From positions 496,001-560,000 of the forward strand of contig JAGYXB010000615.1 in assembly GCA_022495005.1 (NCBI GenBank): a stretch of DNA of 64,000 bases. Direction: 5' to 3'. Below are positions 34,641 to 47,640 of the stretch, piece after piece. Numbering within the stretch: the first letter of the stretch is position 1; each line of letters opens with the position of its first letter. Source of the stretch: Rhyacophila brunnea (taxonomy: Eukaryota > Arthropoda > Insecta > Trichoptera > Rhyacophilidae). A model generated the notes under the pieces. That model ran no database searches, was not told where the DNA came from, and saw nothing but the letters and a program-made list of their open reading frames with translations. Made by a program: the position numbers and the translations under genes.

Positions 34641-37600
34641 GTCGAATACGTCGATGTGACACCATCATCATTCATAAAACACACTTTATCTTATGAACCT
34701 TCGCATGCTGCCGGAATAAAACATTTTAGTTTGACTGGAGGTACAGGCAAATATTTTTACCGGACATGTAGCGCAGGTATAATCTGAAATGTCGCACTTC
34801 TTCATTCATTTTGCCTTGCCTGTTGAGTTGCCTGAAAGTTGCATGTTGCGCTCAGTTTTGATTTATGACTATTATCCCAGTCAAGACGATTTTCTATGTG
34901 CGACTGGGCTTACGCTTTATGCCCAACGTGCACCTTTCCAATAATGTTAATATTATATGTTAAATACTTCCACGGTGGCCGCGCGGTTTGAGCGTTGGAC
35001 TAAGCGGAAGACGGAAGCGTCTGGCAAGTACACATATTGTTTTTCAATTTGTGTGTGAGTCAGGGTATGGACCTAATAGGTTGAGCAAGTGGTTGTTTTT
35101 TTTTTCTCATGAAAAAACAAAATCTGTTAATACAAACCTCTACTCTGTGCAGGCCCATATGATCCTATTAGGATCGGACATGGTTGAAAAAAAAAATGTT
35201 AAATAATGTCACTATTTAATTGGCTGATATGAATAATCTTTGCTTATAATAACTTATATTGATCTCGGATGTATATTGTTATAGAATTTTAGGAATCTTA
35301 AAAATAATGACTCGTTTGTAAAGAGACAAAGTTAATTACATATTATATTATTATCACGTGGACCGCAAAAATGTAATTATTAAGTAGAGGATCTAGTAAT
35401 ATTTTCAAAGGTGACTATCAATATTCAGGAAGGTATTGTTGAAAAGTGAATATTTATTAAAGAATAATGTGTAAATAAGTATAATTTTTTTATAATAATA
35501 TGAAATTGATCAAACGTTTAAACTTTAATGTGTGAGCATTTATTTCGACTTAAAAAAACGCTATCTCTTTATGCTGTCCTATGTTTTATTTAGCCAATAT
35601 TCTATATAATTTTTTTGTTTAGTTAATTAGTTTAATTTTCGTGTCTTGGAACGTTTATAGTACTGCATTGATTACTTTAGGTTTTTTTTCCGTTGGACGA
35701 AGTATTCATTTGTCAATGTTCAAAATTAATTAATAATATTTTACTGATTTAGGTGCGTTTTAATGAAAATATAATATTCAATGATAAACCTCACCTGACT
35801 GATATAAATTTTAAATAGTCGTTAATATTGTTTTTTTCTATAATTTAAACCATTTCGAAATAAAGTCATCGATTTGGTTATCCACGCTACGCTGTCACGT
35901 GACTAAGATAAGTGACACGTTGAACGTAAAATAAATCTTCCTTTTTTTCCCCCGTTAGTTTTGGAAAAATCATCTGGCTCCGGTAACATGTGCCATACGA
36001 ATGAATAATTCTTGAAATTTATAAAGGCGGTCTCTGTTATTTGTTTTTTTGAAAGTACAACAATACGGTTAAATTTATGGTGCATGTTTTACGTAAAATA
36101 ATTATCGATCGACGTTTGATATAAAATTCTAAATAAGCTTGCAAGTGCCATACCAGATTAACAAAAGTAACTTTCACACATTTTCAACGATTGGTTATTT
36201 TTATTTCTACTGAAATTATTTAATATATTAAATGTGTGACTTATATTCAAGAAATTAAACAAAAAATCACAATCTAACCTAAAACTTACGCTAATCTCAT
36301 CAAGACTCATTAAGACAAAATTTCTACAGACAATAATATCCCAATAGTTTGATGACAAAATACTTACCTCAAATTTTTATTAATAAGTAAAAAATATGCT
36401 CAAATTACTAGGCATTTCCGAATTTCATACAGTTTTGTTAACGCAAGACGGTTACACATCAAAAAACTACATTATTAGAGTCACTGCCAATAATATTACA
36501 ATATAAAATTCTTGTGTCTTTTTTAATAACTTAGCATAGAATGCCATCGATATGTCTCAAATAAATGTTAAATATATTTCGCAATAATATTGACACCAAC
36601 CATGATTCGTAAAATAAAATCAGTGTTCTAAATAATTTGCCACTACTGACCGGCTGAATTGTTTATATCGCATTGTTTCCAGAATAATACGAATCTGTCA
36701 TAGTTAAATGTAGATTTATAAAATTGGTTAATAGAAATTTCCCAATAAAGCTCATGAAGGGTAGCTTTTCAATTATGCCATGTATCAGCCTTGAAATTAA
36801 TAATAGAGAATGAAGTCAACCCTGTGGTAATGTTTTCTTATTATGTAATATGTTACCACAATTTGTATTCCGAGATATCAGTGACAAAAAATCCAAATTT
36901 ATTTGAAGGCTTCTTTCTTAATGGTAGAATTTGACAACACTATCAAATCTATCTAATCAAATAACGTAACTCTTATTCATTGGGGTCTGCTCGATAAACA
37001 AACTGTAGGTATTTTAATACAATAAATTTACAACTGTTTTATTTCAATCGTACAATGACTGTCCCGTGTTGTTAATATCTACATATATTACAAAATCTTG
37101 GATAGATAAACGGTTACTTTCGACACATTTTGATTTATCACATAACCTAAAAACATATTTTTCAGAACCCAACTAAACACGTCTGATTTCTGACACGGTT
37201 CAAATATTTTCTCTCGAATTTTCGAAGTTACATTTTGATAGACTGATTTTTTTTACGGCGGAAATTTATTTGTATTCGAATAGGTTTCGAGAATTCACAC
37301 AATTTTAATATTAATCTATTAATGATGAAATTATTTACATTTATATTTCAATTTATTTGAACTCTGAAGAGAAAGTGTCTTAGTTTAATGGATTTTCTTG
37401 TGATCAAATGATGTATCCGGCAAAACCATTTTATACATGCTAAAAGGTAGTAGAATTCTTGACTTAAATAAGAAAAATTGAAGCAGACAAGAATATTGGT
37501 TCATGGTAGTTTCTGAAAGTTTAGTATGAGTTAAATTATCTAATTTTTTTTATTAGCTAAAAAGTGTTTACTTAGACACTTTCTTTGGGATATTTTTTTT

Positions 37601-38175
37601 TTTCATTTACATGACAAGGTAGTAGAAATTATTAGCATTTACGTTTTATTCGGGTTTGCTTTTCCGATGAAATGTTCTATGAACATTTTTGTGAATAACC
37701 AAAACTTGCTTAGTAAGGATAGAGTTAAAATTTACATGTACGGTCACTTTGTAGTATGTGATGATTAAAATTAGGAGACATAAGGACTAAATTAAGAACA
37801 TGATACCATCATAAGTAGTAAAATATTTTTGTTAAGATTATTAGAGCTATGCATTATTTTCTAAATCTACATTGGAATAGTAAGGATTAATTATTGATAA
37901 ATATTGTCGGAGAAAACTATGCGAAATTTAGTTTTGAATGATCATTTTCCAGACCAAATCACAAAAACGTTTTTTATAAGCTTGAAAATGATTAAAAAAT
38001 ATTGTACGACTGAATAGCGTAATTATTTGTATGCTGTCGAAAATGAAAACATATTCTAAAGGCGAAGGCACCTTTAAATTATTATTTTTTATGTCAAAAG
38101 GTGATGATAATTTGAATTATCAATTGGCGAGCTGACGATTAAAGGGATTCAGTAAAAAATTGACTTAAATTTAGT
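34641..38175. other. Region with few repeats downstream of jing
   Basis: Contains one SINE (34971-35186). Otherwise AT-rich single-copy-looking DNA with no credible exon. Several AATAAA hexamers are present (34715, about 35860, 36745 and 37020). Confidence 0.5.
34971..35186 (+). repeat. tRNA-derived SINE, copy with head and body
   Basis: Starts CACGGTGGCCGCGCGGTTTG (tRNA-like A box). The B-box part is deleted, and the body follows: CTGGCAAGTACACATATTG through TAGGATCGGACATGG. Body copies lie at 12890-13057 (+), 53857-54087 (-) and 61862-62397 (+, interrupted). Confidence 0.8.
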
Positions 38176-38177
38176 GG

Positions 38178-38430
38178 TTTCCGAGAACTTTACCTACAGT
38201 GCAGTTATTACCAGGGAACTGAAATACCTAACGGGTAAAGAGTAGCAGGTAACCGATCGTAAGGCAGAATCCGGGATAAACTTAAACACGTGTCAAGAAT
38301 ACGTCATACGTCGAATACGACAAATGCTCTCGGTTTATGCGTTGACGCTCATTTAATATTGGAGTATTACACACACTATTACACTTGCATAATGCGTGTT
38401 TCATTTTCATAGGACACTCACACATTCAAA
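38178..38430 (+). repeat. Dispersed repeat R2, copy 1
   Basis: Inverted homologue of 56998-57195. Shared blocks include CAGGGAACTGAAATACCTAA, CATTTAATATTGG and ACACACTATTACACT. Class unknown, non-coding. Confidence 0.65.
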
Positions 38431-38848
38431 ACGTAGCGTATTGAATATTAGCTTATCGGAATTTATTATCTGTTCTGTGGGTTATACGTATGTGAAAACT
38501 GCCCCTTTAATCCTCAGCTCTTCAATTATTCCACACGGATTACTTCAGTCATTTTTTCCTATGCTTAAATTATACATATAATAAAAATGTACTGCCTTTA
38601 TTTAAATTTAAATAAACTTTCGACTGGGTAGTGTATGATTGAATTTTATTATTTTTACGTGCAATTATCGATTATTTTTTTTTCCGTAAACAACATTCAT
38701 GGTTGATAAAAAATAATAATTTTTCATCAGTGTAAATATCGAGCTTCCCCCTTTTCTGATTGTTCTTTTGTGACAATTTCTGGATCTGAGAAGAGACATT
38801 CGTCCGTACACTTCATTTGTAACTGAACAAAAGAGAACGTAATATCTA

Positions 38849-38880
38849 TTCGGTCACTTTAAATTTCGGTCACTTTAAAT
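38849..38880. repeat. Tandem 16-bp duplication
   Basis: TTCGGTCACTTTAAAT occurs twice head to tail without mismatch. Confidence 0.9.
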
Positions 38881-41800
38881 ATTTACATGATAGGCAAGGT
38901 ACAAGAACACCCATAAAATTTTGTGTTGGATCTATTATGCCTTTATACCTTTTCACCTCATTATTGCTGGCAATATTGTCGAAGTACGTGCAATACCGCG
39001 GAAGAATCAAAATTTTTAAAACACATTTTTTGTCATGTTCTATGTGTGATAAGAAAGAAACATTGGTTTGTTTATTACAAATTCACAATCAATCAATAGT
39101 TTTCAAGTGCAATATCTTTTGTCTCTCCTGAATATTTTTATAAATAGTTCATTCGTGTTTTGCATTTACACTGACAAATGCACTTCTATATGTTTGAGTA
39201 TTCTTCATGAATTGCTAGCTATACTGTGAATTATTATTCTTTATGCATTGTTTACGCGGTCATACTTCTCGGATCTGTAATTGTTTGAAAATCATGTATT
39301 ATATTTATATCATAATGTAAAGACTGGACCTTAATAATATAATTAATAAAACATGAATGATTTGTTTATTGAGTCCACAATAAAAAAATTATGTAGTCTC
39401 AGCGGTCAGCGAGAAAATTGGCCGCTGTCGGTTTGTAAAACTCTTCTCTAGAACAAAGATGTTTGTGTACAGTCATAATATATTTAAATCGATTATTTTT
39501 ATGTGTACGATTAGCTTGTCATGTGAAAATAGTGCCCTCTCTGTAGAAACATGTGTAATGACACAATATATTATATACTATATGCAGAATGTTTCCGTAA
39601 TACCGTGCTTTGGCATGTAAAATATTCAGTTCCTCGTTTCTTATCGGAGTCGTAATAAATTAGTAGAATGGTGAATTTTGAAGGGAGCCTGATGTGTATC
39701 GTGTATTGTAATTTTAAATTAGTTAGTTTTCACCGTATCAATAAATGACGCATACGTATATCAATAATTACTTAGGGACTATTTTTGATTCATCTCAAAC
39801 GTTAAAAACAATGTTACGAATCTTCCAAGTGGGGCTGAGACATTGACAGATTAAACCATATATACAAAATGACAGTCTAGTTATGCTTTTAACATAAATA
39901 AGAAGAAATTAAATACATCAAAACATTATCGATATTTTTGTTTGAGAATTTTAAACTGAGTGCCATTGGCCATAAATATTTAAAAGTAATGACAAATCTC
40001 GAAAGTTAATTTATTTATATATTTCAGTTTGACAGTTGATGACTAGATGTATAAATGCATAGTATGTATGTTTTAATTTACAATTCAATCCATAGTGCAT
40101 ATTTTCATAACCAAGCTTTAAACAGCTGTCAAAATAACATGATAGAGTATAAAATAATACAGATTTTTGATTTGATGACTTAAATTTAGGGCGGTTGAAA
40201 TGTTTCAGTGTTAATTATCAGAGAACATCATGAATAGTCCCATTTATTAATGATTAAGTAATATTTATTGTGTTTCAAGATTCTTATGAAAAGCATTTTG
40301 TATGTTAAGTCAACCGTAAGCACAATTAATTTAATTATTAATAACCAATAACATGTATTTATAAACTTCTTCATTTAAAAACAGCTGATAACTGTAAACA
40401 CATAACAATGCTGTTCTTGATTCTGCAATACCAGCTATGTGCACAAATATGTATTGTTCAGGGGACAAATTAAATTGTAGATTTAAAAAATACAGGTAAA
40501 GATGTGACAATGTGTATGAATTGTAAAGTTTTTAATTGAAATAATAATAATTGTTTTATTTTTTGAACACAAAACTGTAAAAATATGCATATAGCTTAAG
40601 CTGGTGTTGCAGATCCAACAATCATCTGTTTATAAAATTACCATTTTTTATACTAGATTTTTTTTTATTCAAAAGTGAATTTGCAATTATTTTTATGTCA
40701 AAACACATTACATAGTATAATTTTGATATGTATGTCTTATGAAATAAAATGTAAGCTTGAATTTACACAACCTTCATAGTTTGCAGTTGTCAGTTTTAAT
40801 GTGAAAATGGATGAATTGTATCTTCTGAATTCACCATATTACTAACTACTATAATAGCTTTCTCCAACGCAAATGTAAATTGTGTGTGGTCAGTGTATGT
40901 TAAAATGATGTTGTGATTGTTTCCAAGTTTAGTGGACCCACCTACTCGCAAGAGGGCACTGATGATTTAGATAATTTATATTCTCGTTGCTAAGAAAACG
41001 TTTGAAGTGTGAAGTTTATAATAAATGGAGCCAAGCACGGGTGGTAGAGCGACCGGGCAATTAGACCTTATCCATGCAATATTCTCTATTTAGATCAGTT
41101 GTGCATTGCTTAATTGATATTTACACTTGTATTGATAGGTAACAGTATTTACGCCTAACATAACAATGGATCATAGAAATTTCCATTAAAATGTCAGTTC
41201 AATTGGGTATGTGATGTTTAGTTTCACCCTACAGTAAACAAAATTGTACATACATTTTTTTCAATACTGTAAAAATTAATATAGAACAATAATTATTAAT
41301 GTTATTCTATTTAACCCTCTAAAACGGTTTTAGGTAGTTCTGAGAACGATGAGAAAAATGATTTTAGGTAGTTTTGATAAAAATGAGAAAAACTTATCTA
41401 TTAAATCTGTGAACTTTATGTATTTATTATTTAATTCGCACATTTTACAGATTATTTTGGCTGATCAATTTTAGGGGTATTTGAAAAGCACACCCAACCA
41501 TTTTAGCGGATTTTGAAATTTACCCTAATTTAGTTTTTGCCTTTTTTTTAAGTTCAACCTTTGGCTATCATTTAGGTAACCAAAATGTCCATCTAAATAC
41601 ATATCTGACTCAAAATTTTCAAAAACTGTTTTAGGGGGATTTGAAACTAAGCGCTTCATATAAATATATCTGGTCTGCCTCTAATGTCAAATACAATACA
41701 TTTTCAATATTCTTGTTTCATGAACGTTTTGCCAGTTTTCATTTAATTTTAATTTATTTGTCACTTAACTTAACTAAAAATTAAAAAACCATATAAACGA

Positions 41801-42144
41801 TAAATTTAAAGTTAACCTCAAAATGAATTCAGAGATAATGTTTTAATGCACAACTCTTCTAAACTTTGATAAAGACTGTTTGGCTGTATTTTAAGCCGTT
41901 TTGCTCTTGCACCCGGGATCTCGTGGCATCTAAAAATGTGTTAGCTTAAAGTAGGCAATCGAAAAGGGATTTACATGAATGTTTTGTTTACTATCAATGT
42001 TTTTAAAATATATATATGATATATTTAGATCTTATGTTGTCTCACAATGGGGGCTCTGCCGAAGAGCCTTTTTATGTTCGAATTAAACAATTCCATAAAC
42101 ACACCCTCGATTATTCTGTAGATATTTTAATTAAATATGATTTG

Positions 42145-42166
42145 ATATATATATATATATATATAT
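42145..42166. repeat. (AT)11 microsatellite
   Basis: Eleven AT dinucleotides in a row. Confidence 0.9.
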
Positions 42167-42911
42167 GTATATTTTAGAAGAATTTTGTGTTATATTCAAA
42201 TTAATTCAGACTGTATGTGTGTATATGTTTTTACTCTCCCTTATTTTTTTTTTTCATTTGCAATAATTTTCCATTTCTGCCTGTGGCATTATAAATCATA
42301 TAGAAGTTATTTAAAACTGTCTCGGATGATTTGTCCCATTTATACCGGATTTTTGCGATAAATATAAATTATAGTCCGTTTGAACGGAAATATGAAAATC
42401 TACCTCAATTAATTTATCACACCTGTTTGGGCATAGACAAAAAATGATTGTAAGGATTACAAATTGTTGTTTCGTTCACTGCAACTACATACCATTATTG
42501 AATTTTGTTTAATTTTTATTCTTGTGTATCGTATATTTTCAATTTTCTACCCATCACATTTTATTGTATCTTAAAAATATCAAAATAAATACAATTATAT
42601 TATGAAACATGCATTTTATTTACTTACATTCTGTTATAACTATATATTCTTAACTTGTATGTTAAATAGTTGGTCCAAACATTTTATTTCCAGGCATTGT
42701 ATATACATTTACAGATATGGCATGGCGACCGTCATAGTTCTGGTACTGACTTCTTATACCAGCGAGGCTATTCTAACATATCACTTCACATCCAATTAAA
42801 GCTACATGTGATAAATATATCACTTAATGTATTCAGGCAGTTAATTACATATTACAATAAGTATTTAACTGTCTGAACTGTCAAAAGGAGCTATCTTTTA
42901 ACAGCCCCTCT

Positions 42912-42961
42912 CTTAGCTGTCTAGAGTGAGATAGATCTTAGCTGTCTAGAGTGAGATATAT
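42912..42961. repeat. Tandem 25-bp duplication
   Basis: CTTAGCTGTCTAGAGTGAG plus six bases is repeated twice, with one difference near the end of the second unit. Confidence 0.9.
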
Positions 42962-43923
42962 CTCACTCTTACCTATATCAAATTTACATATTGAGAATTG
43001 AAATGCAAAATCTGACTATTTTGAAAAATAATTACATCACGGCTGCCGCCTTAATTTATAGTTCCCCTGCGAGTTGTCAAATATCGAGTGGCTAGTAGTA
43101 ACATAATATTTGTTTTACTACATGCTGCAATCACAATGACATGACTAATGAAATTGTAGGTTATGTTGATATGTTTGACAATTCAATACAAAATTTTTGG
43201 GTTCCGACGTATCCGCCAGCATGAACATATCCGAATTTGACTGACATGTCGACCAAACTAAATTTTTGCTGTATTACGAATTTACCAATTATTCAGTATT
43301 AGAAGATAACCTTCGATAACTGCCTTGTGTATAGAATGCCTTCCATGATAATTTGGACCAATGAAAATAACATAATCGTGCTAAAATGCTAACTGTTAAG
43401 AATAGCTACGCAGGAGTTCTTTCGGGTTAGATTCCCGGTTATGTCATAATATATTTTTGGGATTTTCTTAGGGTTTCTTCTTAGGTGTGTCGGATTATTT
43501 CACTGATACTACTACACATAAGGTACTGTAATTGGGCTTCATGACCTGTTGTTACTTCACATTGAATTATGGTTTTGACTGTTTATTTTACTCTTAACAA
43601 TTAATTAAAACGGATTTGCAAGACAGAAATACTTAGCCGCTTTTATTCGCATAATAATATTATTTTTTTTATCATATATCCCATGCGCCAATGAGTTATT
43701 TTAGAATAGTGTGTTTTCTTAAATATTTATGCTATTTCTTAAAACACGGCATGTGGAAAATAGGGTTCAAATTTTCTCATCATTTATGTCATTCTAGTGC
43801 AGAATGGGCTCGTGTTTTAAATGTTGCAAGTACTATAAGTATTTGATTAATTTTAAAATTCAATTTTTCTTCTGTTTCACTATTTTTTGTTTTTTTATGA
43901 TTGACTGTCGAAGTTCTCTAGGG

Positions 43924-43975
43924 CAGTGTTCTTCAACCGGTGGTCCACAAGAATTTATTACCGGTCCGTGAAAGT
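43924..43975. mobile_element. hAT element left terminus
   Basis: CAGTGTTCTTCAACCGGTGG is a classic hAT end. The partner end was not found. Confidence 0.55.
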
Positions 43976-44170
43976 TTTCACCATGCTATCAATCGACTTC
44001 ATCACTACACGATTTGGGGATTCGCACTAGATTAAATGCTGGGAAAATTTTTGAATGCTGCTGATATTAACCAGTAAGTTATATTCAACATCATAAGCCA
44101 ACATTTAAAAGCGTTACCTGAAAACATTATTAATTATTTTTCTGAAAATTAAGATCTACGTAATATTTCG

Positions 44171-44852
44171 ATACAAACCTACCCTAGATAGCTGCCGTAG
44201 AGGCCGAAAAGCCGTCTTGTGTATAGAATAGATGCGCAGAAGACCAAAAAAGGTTACGAATCTAATTATTCTGCTGAAAGCTAAAAAAACTTCATCAAAA
44301 TTGGAATGAGTAATAAATATTATACCGTAAATTTAATATAACACTGATTCAGATAATTAATATTTAAAACTAATTCGGTGGTAAGCTTAACTCTAAATCT
44401 AGCCGTTGTATTGATAATCGTAAATAATATTAGGTAGCGACCGATATATATTTTTTTTTAAATATTAATTAATCATTTCTGGTACCTACACAAAGCGCCA
44501 GAACTTTTTAAACGAGGGTTTCCCAAAAAAAATGTTGTGGGCACTGCTGCTAAAGAAACGAGGTGTGGTAATCTGCGGGGGGACGAGCTGCAGACACGCA
44601 TTACACTTCAGCAAGAAGAATGTACATGGAGAATTTGCAGTGAGATGGTGACCGGTGACCACACGCTGTTTTTAGTAGTTAACGCACTGCATAAAGGTCC
44701 CGCTTTCGCCCTTATCGCGCCTCATTGCTTTCACGATGGAACACTCACTTTCCCCGCATCCATTCATCACGTCCAGACAGGCTGTGAAATTAACTCCTGG
44801 ACTGTGACCTGCGCATCTATTCTATACACATTCTGCAGCTATCGAGGGTAGT
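44171..44852. mobile_element. Inverted-repeat element of the ACCCTAGATAGC family
   Basis: The left arm (CTACCCTAGATAGCTGC ... GTATAGAATAGATGCGCAG) is complementary to the right arm (CTGCGCATCTATTCTATAC ... GCAGCTATCGAGGGTAG). Single arms recur at 43306-43340 and 47145-47195. A G+C-richer insert at about 44540-44810 contains a 104-codon open frame with no recognisable similarity. Confidence 0.6.
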
Positions 44853-44865
44853 TTATCATATATTT

Positions 44866-46957
44866 CCGTACCTATATGGCGGAAGCATATGTTGTGTTTT
44901 GGCGATTTTGAGATTTGAATGCTAATATGTCAAAAAATGCCTACTTTATGTTATGGCAAAATCATATATATCTAAAACCTATAGATTTCTCGTAAAACGA
45001 CTTGGAAACACAATAAATGTCATAAAATGTCAAGCTCTAACAAGGCAAAAACATATATGTCTGACATATATGCTTTTGGCATAACATAAAATTACGCATG
45101 CGCAGACTTATCTATGGTATTCTGCATTTTTAGCAGCTGTCTTTATTGAATTTATAAAATTAGCAGTTAAGTACAGAGGGACTGGAATAGAAAGTATGCA
45201 AAAAAAATGTTTTAACATGTCTTTGGAATCACTGCAAACAAAGTAAAGATACAGGATTTATTGGTAATGATAATCGTGGAAAACACGAACCCATAAACAA
45301 GAAAGCAAACGAAAGGGAAGAAGTTACTGCACACATAAAAAGCTTTCGTAAGCATGAAAGTCATTATTCACGTCGTCGCACATCCAAAGAATAACTGTCT
45401 GGGCAGCTAAACATATAAAAAATGTTTGAAATGTGCTGTGATATGCAAACGGAAAAAATATGACTGATAAAATATGATGAATAAAACACCGGATATAAAT
45501 TTAAAGTACCTAGCAAAATGGAAACATGGAAAACTTGTGATACATACAATATTCAATTGAAATGTGCTACAGATTTACAAATAAAACAAAAATTGGAAAT
45601 CGGCAAGTTTGTAAGTGGCAGATAAAGGCTATGAATTAAAAAAAAACGATAAGACATAAGCTCTCCAATCTGAAGGTATAATTGCCTTTTTAGCATTCGA
45701 CCTGAAGCAGTGTTTGCCAATGCCTTTTCTTAACTCAAATATAGTGTACTATAAAAAGCAATTGTACACATATAATTTGACCGTAAGAAATTGCACATCG
45801 AACCAAACCTCATGTTATATTATGTGGCACGAGGGAATAGCTAGGGGAGAAGGGGAGCCAACGAAATAGCGTTTTGTGTGATAAGTCTTCTGAATACCTT
45901 AAGTCTAATTGTTGAAAGTGTTATTGCATCTTGCATCCTCTGATTCTTGTCCGGGACAAAATAAAAATAACATAATAACTGCAGCTCTATCTTACTTTGT
46001 AAGTACATCACCAACTATCCAGGTCATGGATCATAAATATTTGCTCCCAGGCCATACGCGACTTGAATGTGACACTGACCATTCACGAATTGAAAAAGCC
46101 TAGAAAACTTCCAACATAGAAATTAATATTGCCCATGATTGGTATCAGTTTGCTAGAACAGAAAGGGGCAAGAAATCTTTTATTGTTAAAGAGATGTCTC
46201 AGGATGAGATTTACAATTATTCAAGCCTTCTTTCTAATCAACTGGTGAAGCGAAAAATTAATACAGTTGGAGAAAATGTCGTTTGGAACAAAATTAGATG
46301 ATTCAGGTATGAGAAGGAGTTTGGTTTAATAAAATTTAAATATTCATTAGGTACATGAAAATGACCCATTTCTCCAACTTGATTTACTCCGTACGACAAG
46401 AGGAAGAAGGAACATTGTTAATAAATTAAGCAATGCTATAACAGTCCTCTGCCAATAATCAATCTAAGAAAGATGACTTCATCAGTGTATTGCCATTGAT
46501 AGATCCGGTTTATTATCCATTTTATATAAATTTTAATACCTGTTAATTTTTTTTATATAAATACTATAAGTAATACTTATAAACAACTGTTTACCAACTA
46601 TTATTATCACTGTTGGCTTAATTTTATCATGTTTTCATTTAATTTCCATGCTCTTGTTTTAATTTCATAAGTTTTTCTATAATAAAACATCTATTATTGT
46701 AAATGATATCTCAAAATGTTGAAAATATTTTTATGCCAAAACCTCATATGTCATTAAATGCTCAATAACTCATTGAATTATTTGATTTTCTTATTTTATT
46801 AAATATATTTTAAAACTATACTAGTTTTTTTATAATAATAACATTAAACAATCCAATTTCCTTCATATCCTGATTTGTGACACTTCTTTAAACCTTAAAA
46901 ACCCTCTCCTGTAAAATGCGAAAAAATGACTTATATGCTTCTGCCAAATAGGTACGG
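44866..46957 (+). mobile_element. 2.1-kb DNA transposon with 4-bp target duplication
   Basis: Ends are CCGTACCTATATGGCGGAAG and, on the other strand, CCGTACCTATTTGGCAGAAG. Complementarity continues through CATAT. ATTT flanks both sides (44862-44865 and 46958-46961). The interior carries one degenerate but long transposase-like frame (see 45190-46360). A 4-bp duplication is found in the Sola superfamily among others; I do not assign the superfamily. Confidence 0.8.
45190..46360 (+). pseudogene. Decayed transposase-like gene inside the 2.1-kb element
   Basis: Conceptual translation, with several stops and frame changes, shows segments of a multicopy arthropod protein family: EREEVTAHIKSFRKHESHYS near the N-terminus, a KMETWKTCD segment (a putative metal-binding CxxCD in relatives), CYIMWHEGIARGEG, SSDSCPGQNKN (aspartate probably catalytic), LPGHTRLECDTDHSRIEKA (His/Asp/Glu motif) and a C-terminal WNKIR. 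The order agrees with a DDE-like RNase H-fold transposase. Stops before and after these motifs show it is dead. The family name is uncertain to me; it has been labelled only as an uncharacterised domain in arthropod gene sets. Confidence 0.65.
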
Positions 46958-47219
46958 ATTTGTATTGAGGTATTACAATTGTTACTATAAGTTGGCCGTC
47001 TAAACTAAACTATCAAAACTGTCTATCTCACTCTAAAAATTAACACAGTGAAAAGAGATGCTGTTCAAACATAGCACTTTTTGTCAGTTCAGACGGTTAA
47101 CTTATTGTAGCAATTGATTTCCTCGATACATAAATATGATAAAACTACCCTCGATAGCCGCCTGTAACAGCCTTGTGTATTTAATAGATGCGCTGACACC
47201 CATAAATGGTTGCCGTGGG

Positions 47220-47567
47220 CATGGCCCCCACAAGGGGGGGGCTGACAGAACTCTAGCCTGGGGGCCCGGCGAGGCGAGACGACCAGATAGTGAGATAAAC
47301 ACACATCAAAAATTTGTTTTAATAGTAAAAAAAGGCGCTATTTTCCGTCAGTAATATTATTATTTTAAGCTATGTGGTTGTACGATACAATTTTTAATTG
47401 TGTATCAATACTCGACATATCCATAATTCAAATGGATGTATTAAAATATAAACATACACATTAATTTTACGGCGTACACCATTTGGAAAACACTACTGTA
47501 GAGCGTCACACTGCCTTTATCCTTAGTGTTAGGTAGGGGGGCCCGCTTCCCGATGGGGGGGCCCATA
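47220..47567. mobile_element. Transposon family Z, copy 2
   Basis: CATGGCCCCCACAAGG at the left, GGGGGGCCCATA at the right. The flanks are GCCGTGGG (47212-47219) and GCCGTGAG (47568-47575), an 8-bp duplication with one mismatch. The interior shares AGATAGTGAGATAAACACAC and CTCTAGCCTGG with copy 1 at 29288-29604. Confidence 0.8.
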
Positions 47568-47640
47568 GCCGTGAGCGAATAGACTGAAAATATTCTGTAG
47601 CTGTGTGAAATATTGAAATATCGATGACATCTACTATTAA

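Larger units (their letters stand above)
38431..42849. other. AT-rich region without recognisable genes
   Basis: Repeat-poor. It holds a perfect 16-bp tandem duplication (38849-38880), an (AT)11 run (42145-42166) and several AATAAA hexamers (39355, 39382, 39651, 39739 and 42593). It could belong to a very long jing 3'UTR or be intergenic. Confidence 0.5.
42850..47109. repeat. Widely spaced inverted repeat pair enclosing nested elements
   Basis: ATTACAATAAGTATTTAACT and GTCTGAACTGTCAAAA at 42850-42886 are mirrored by TTTTGTCAGTTCAGACGGTTAA and CTTATTGTA near 47078-47109. Pairing continues weakly through the AGAGTGAGATAGA segments at about 42924-42935 and 47020-47032. The pair may bound one old 4.3-kb transposon carrying later insertions, or be two separate MITEs. 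Confidence 0.4.

Noticed and set aside
41330..41660. Repeated TTTTAGG(T/G) motifs, possible satellite or tandem array
   Set aside because: The spacing is irregular and the units are too diverged to call an array.
44537..44851. 104-codon + strand frame
   Set aside because: Its end lies inside the arm of an inverted-repeat element; not a gene by any motif.
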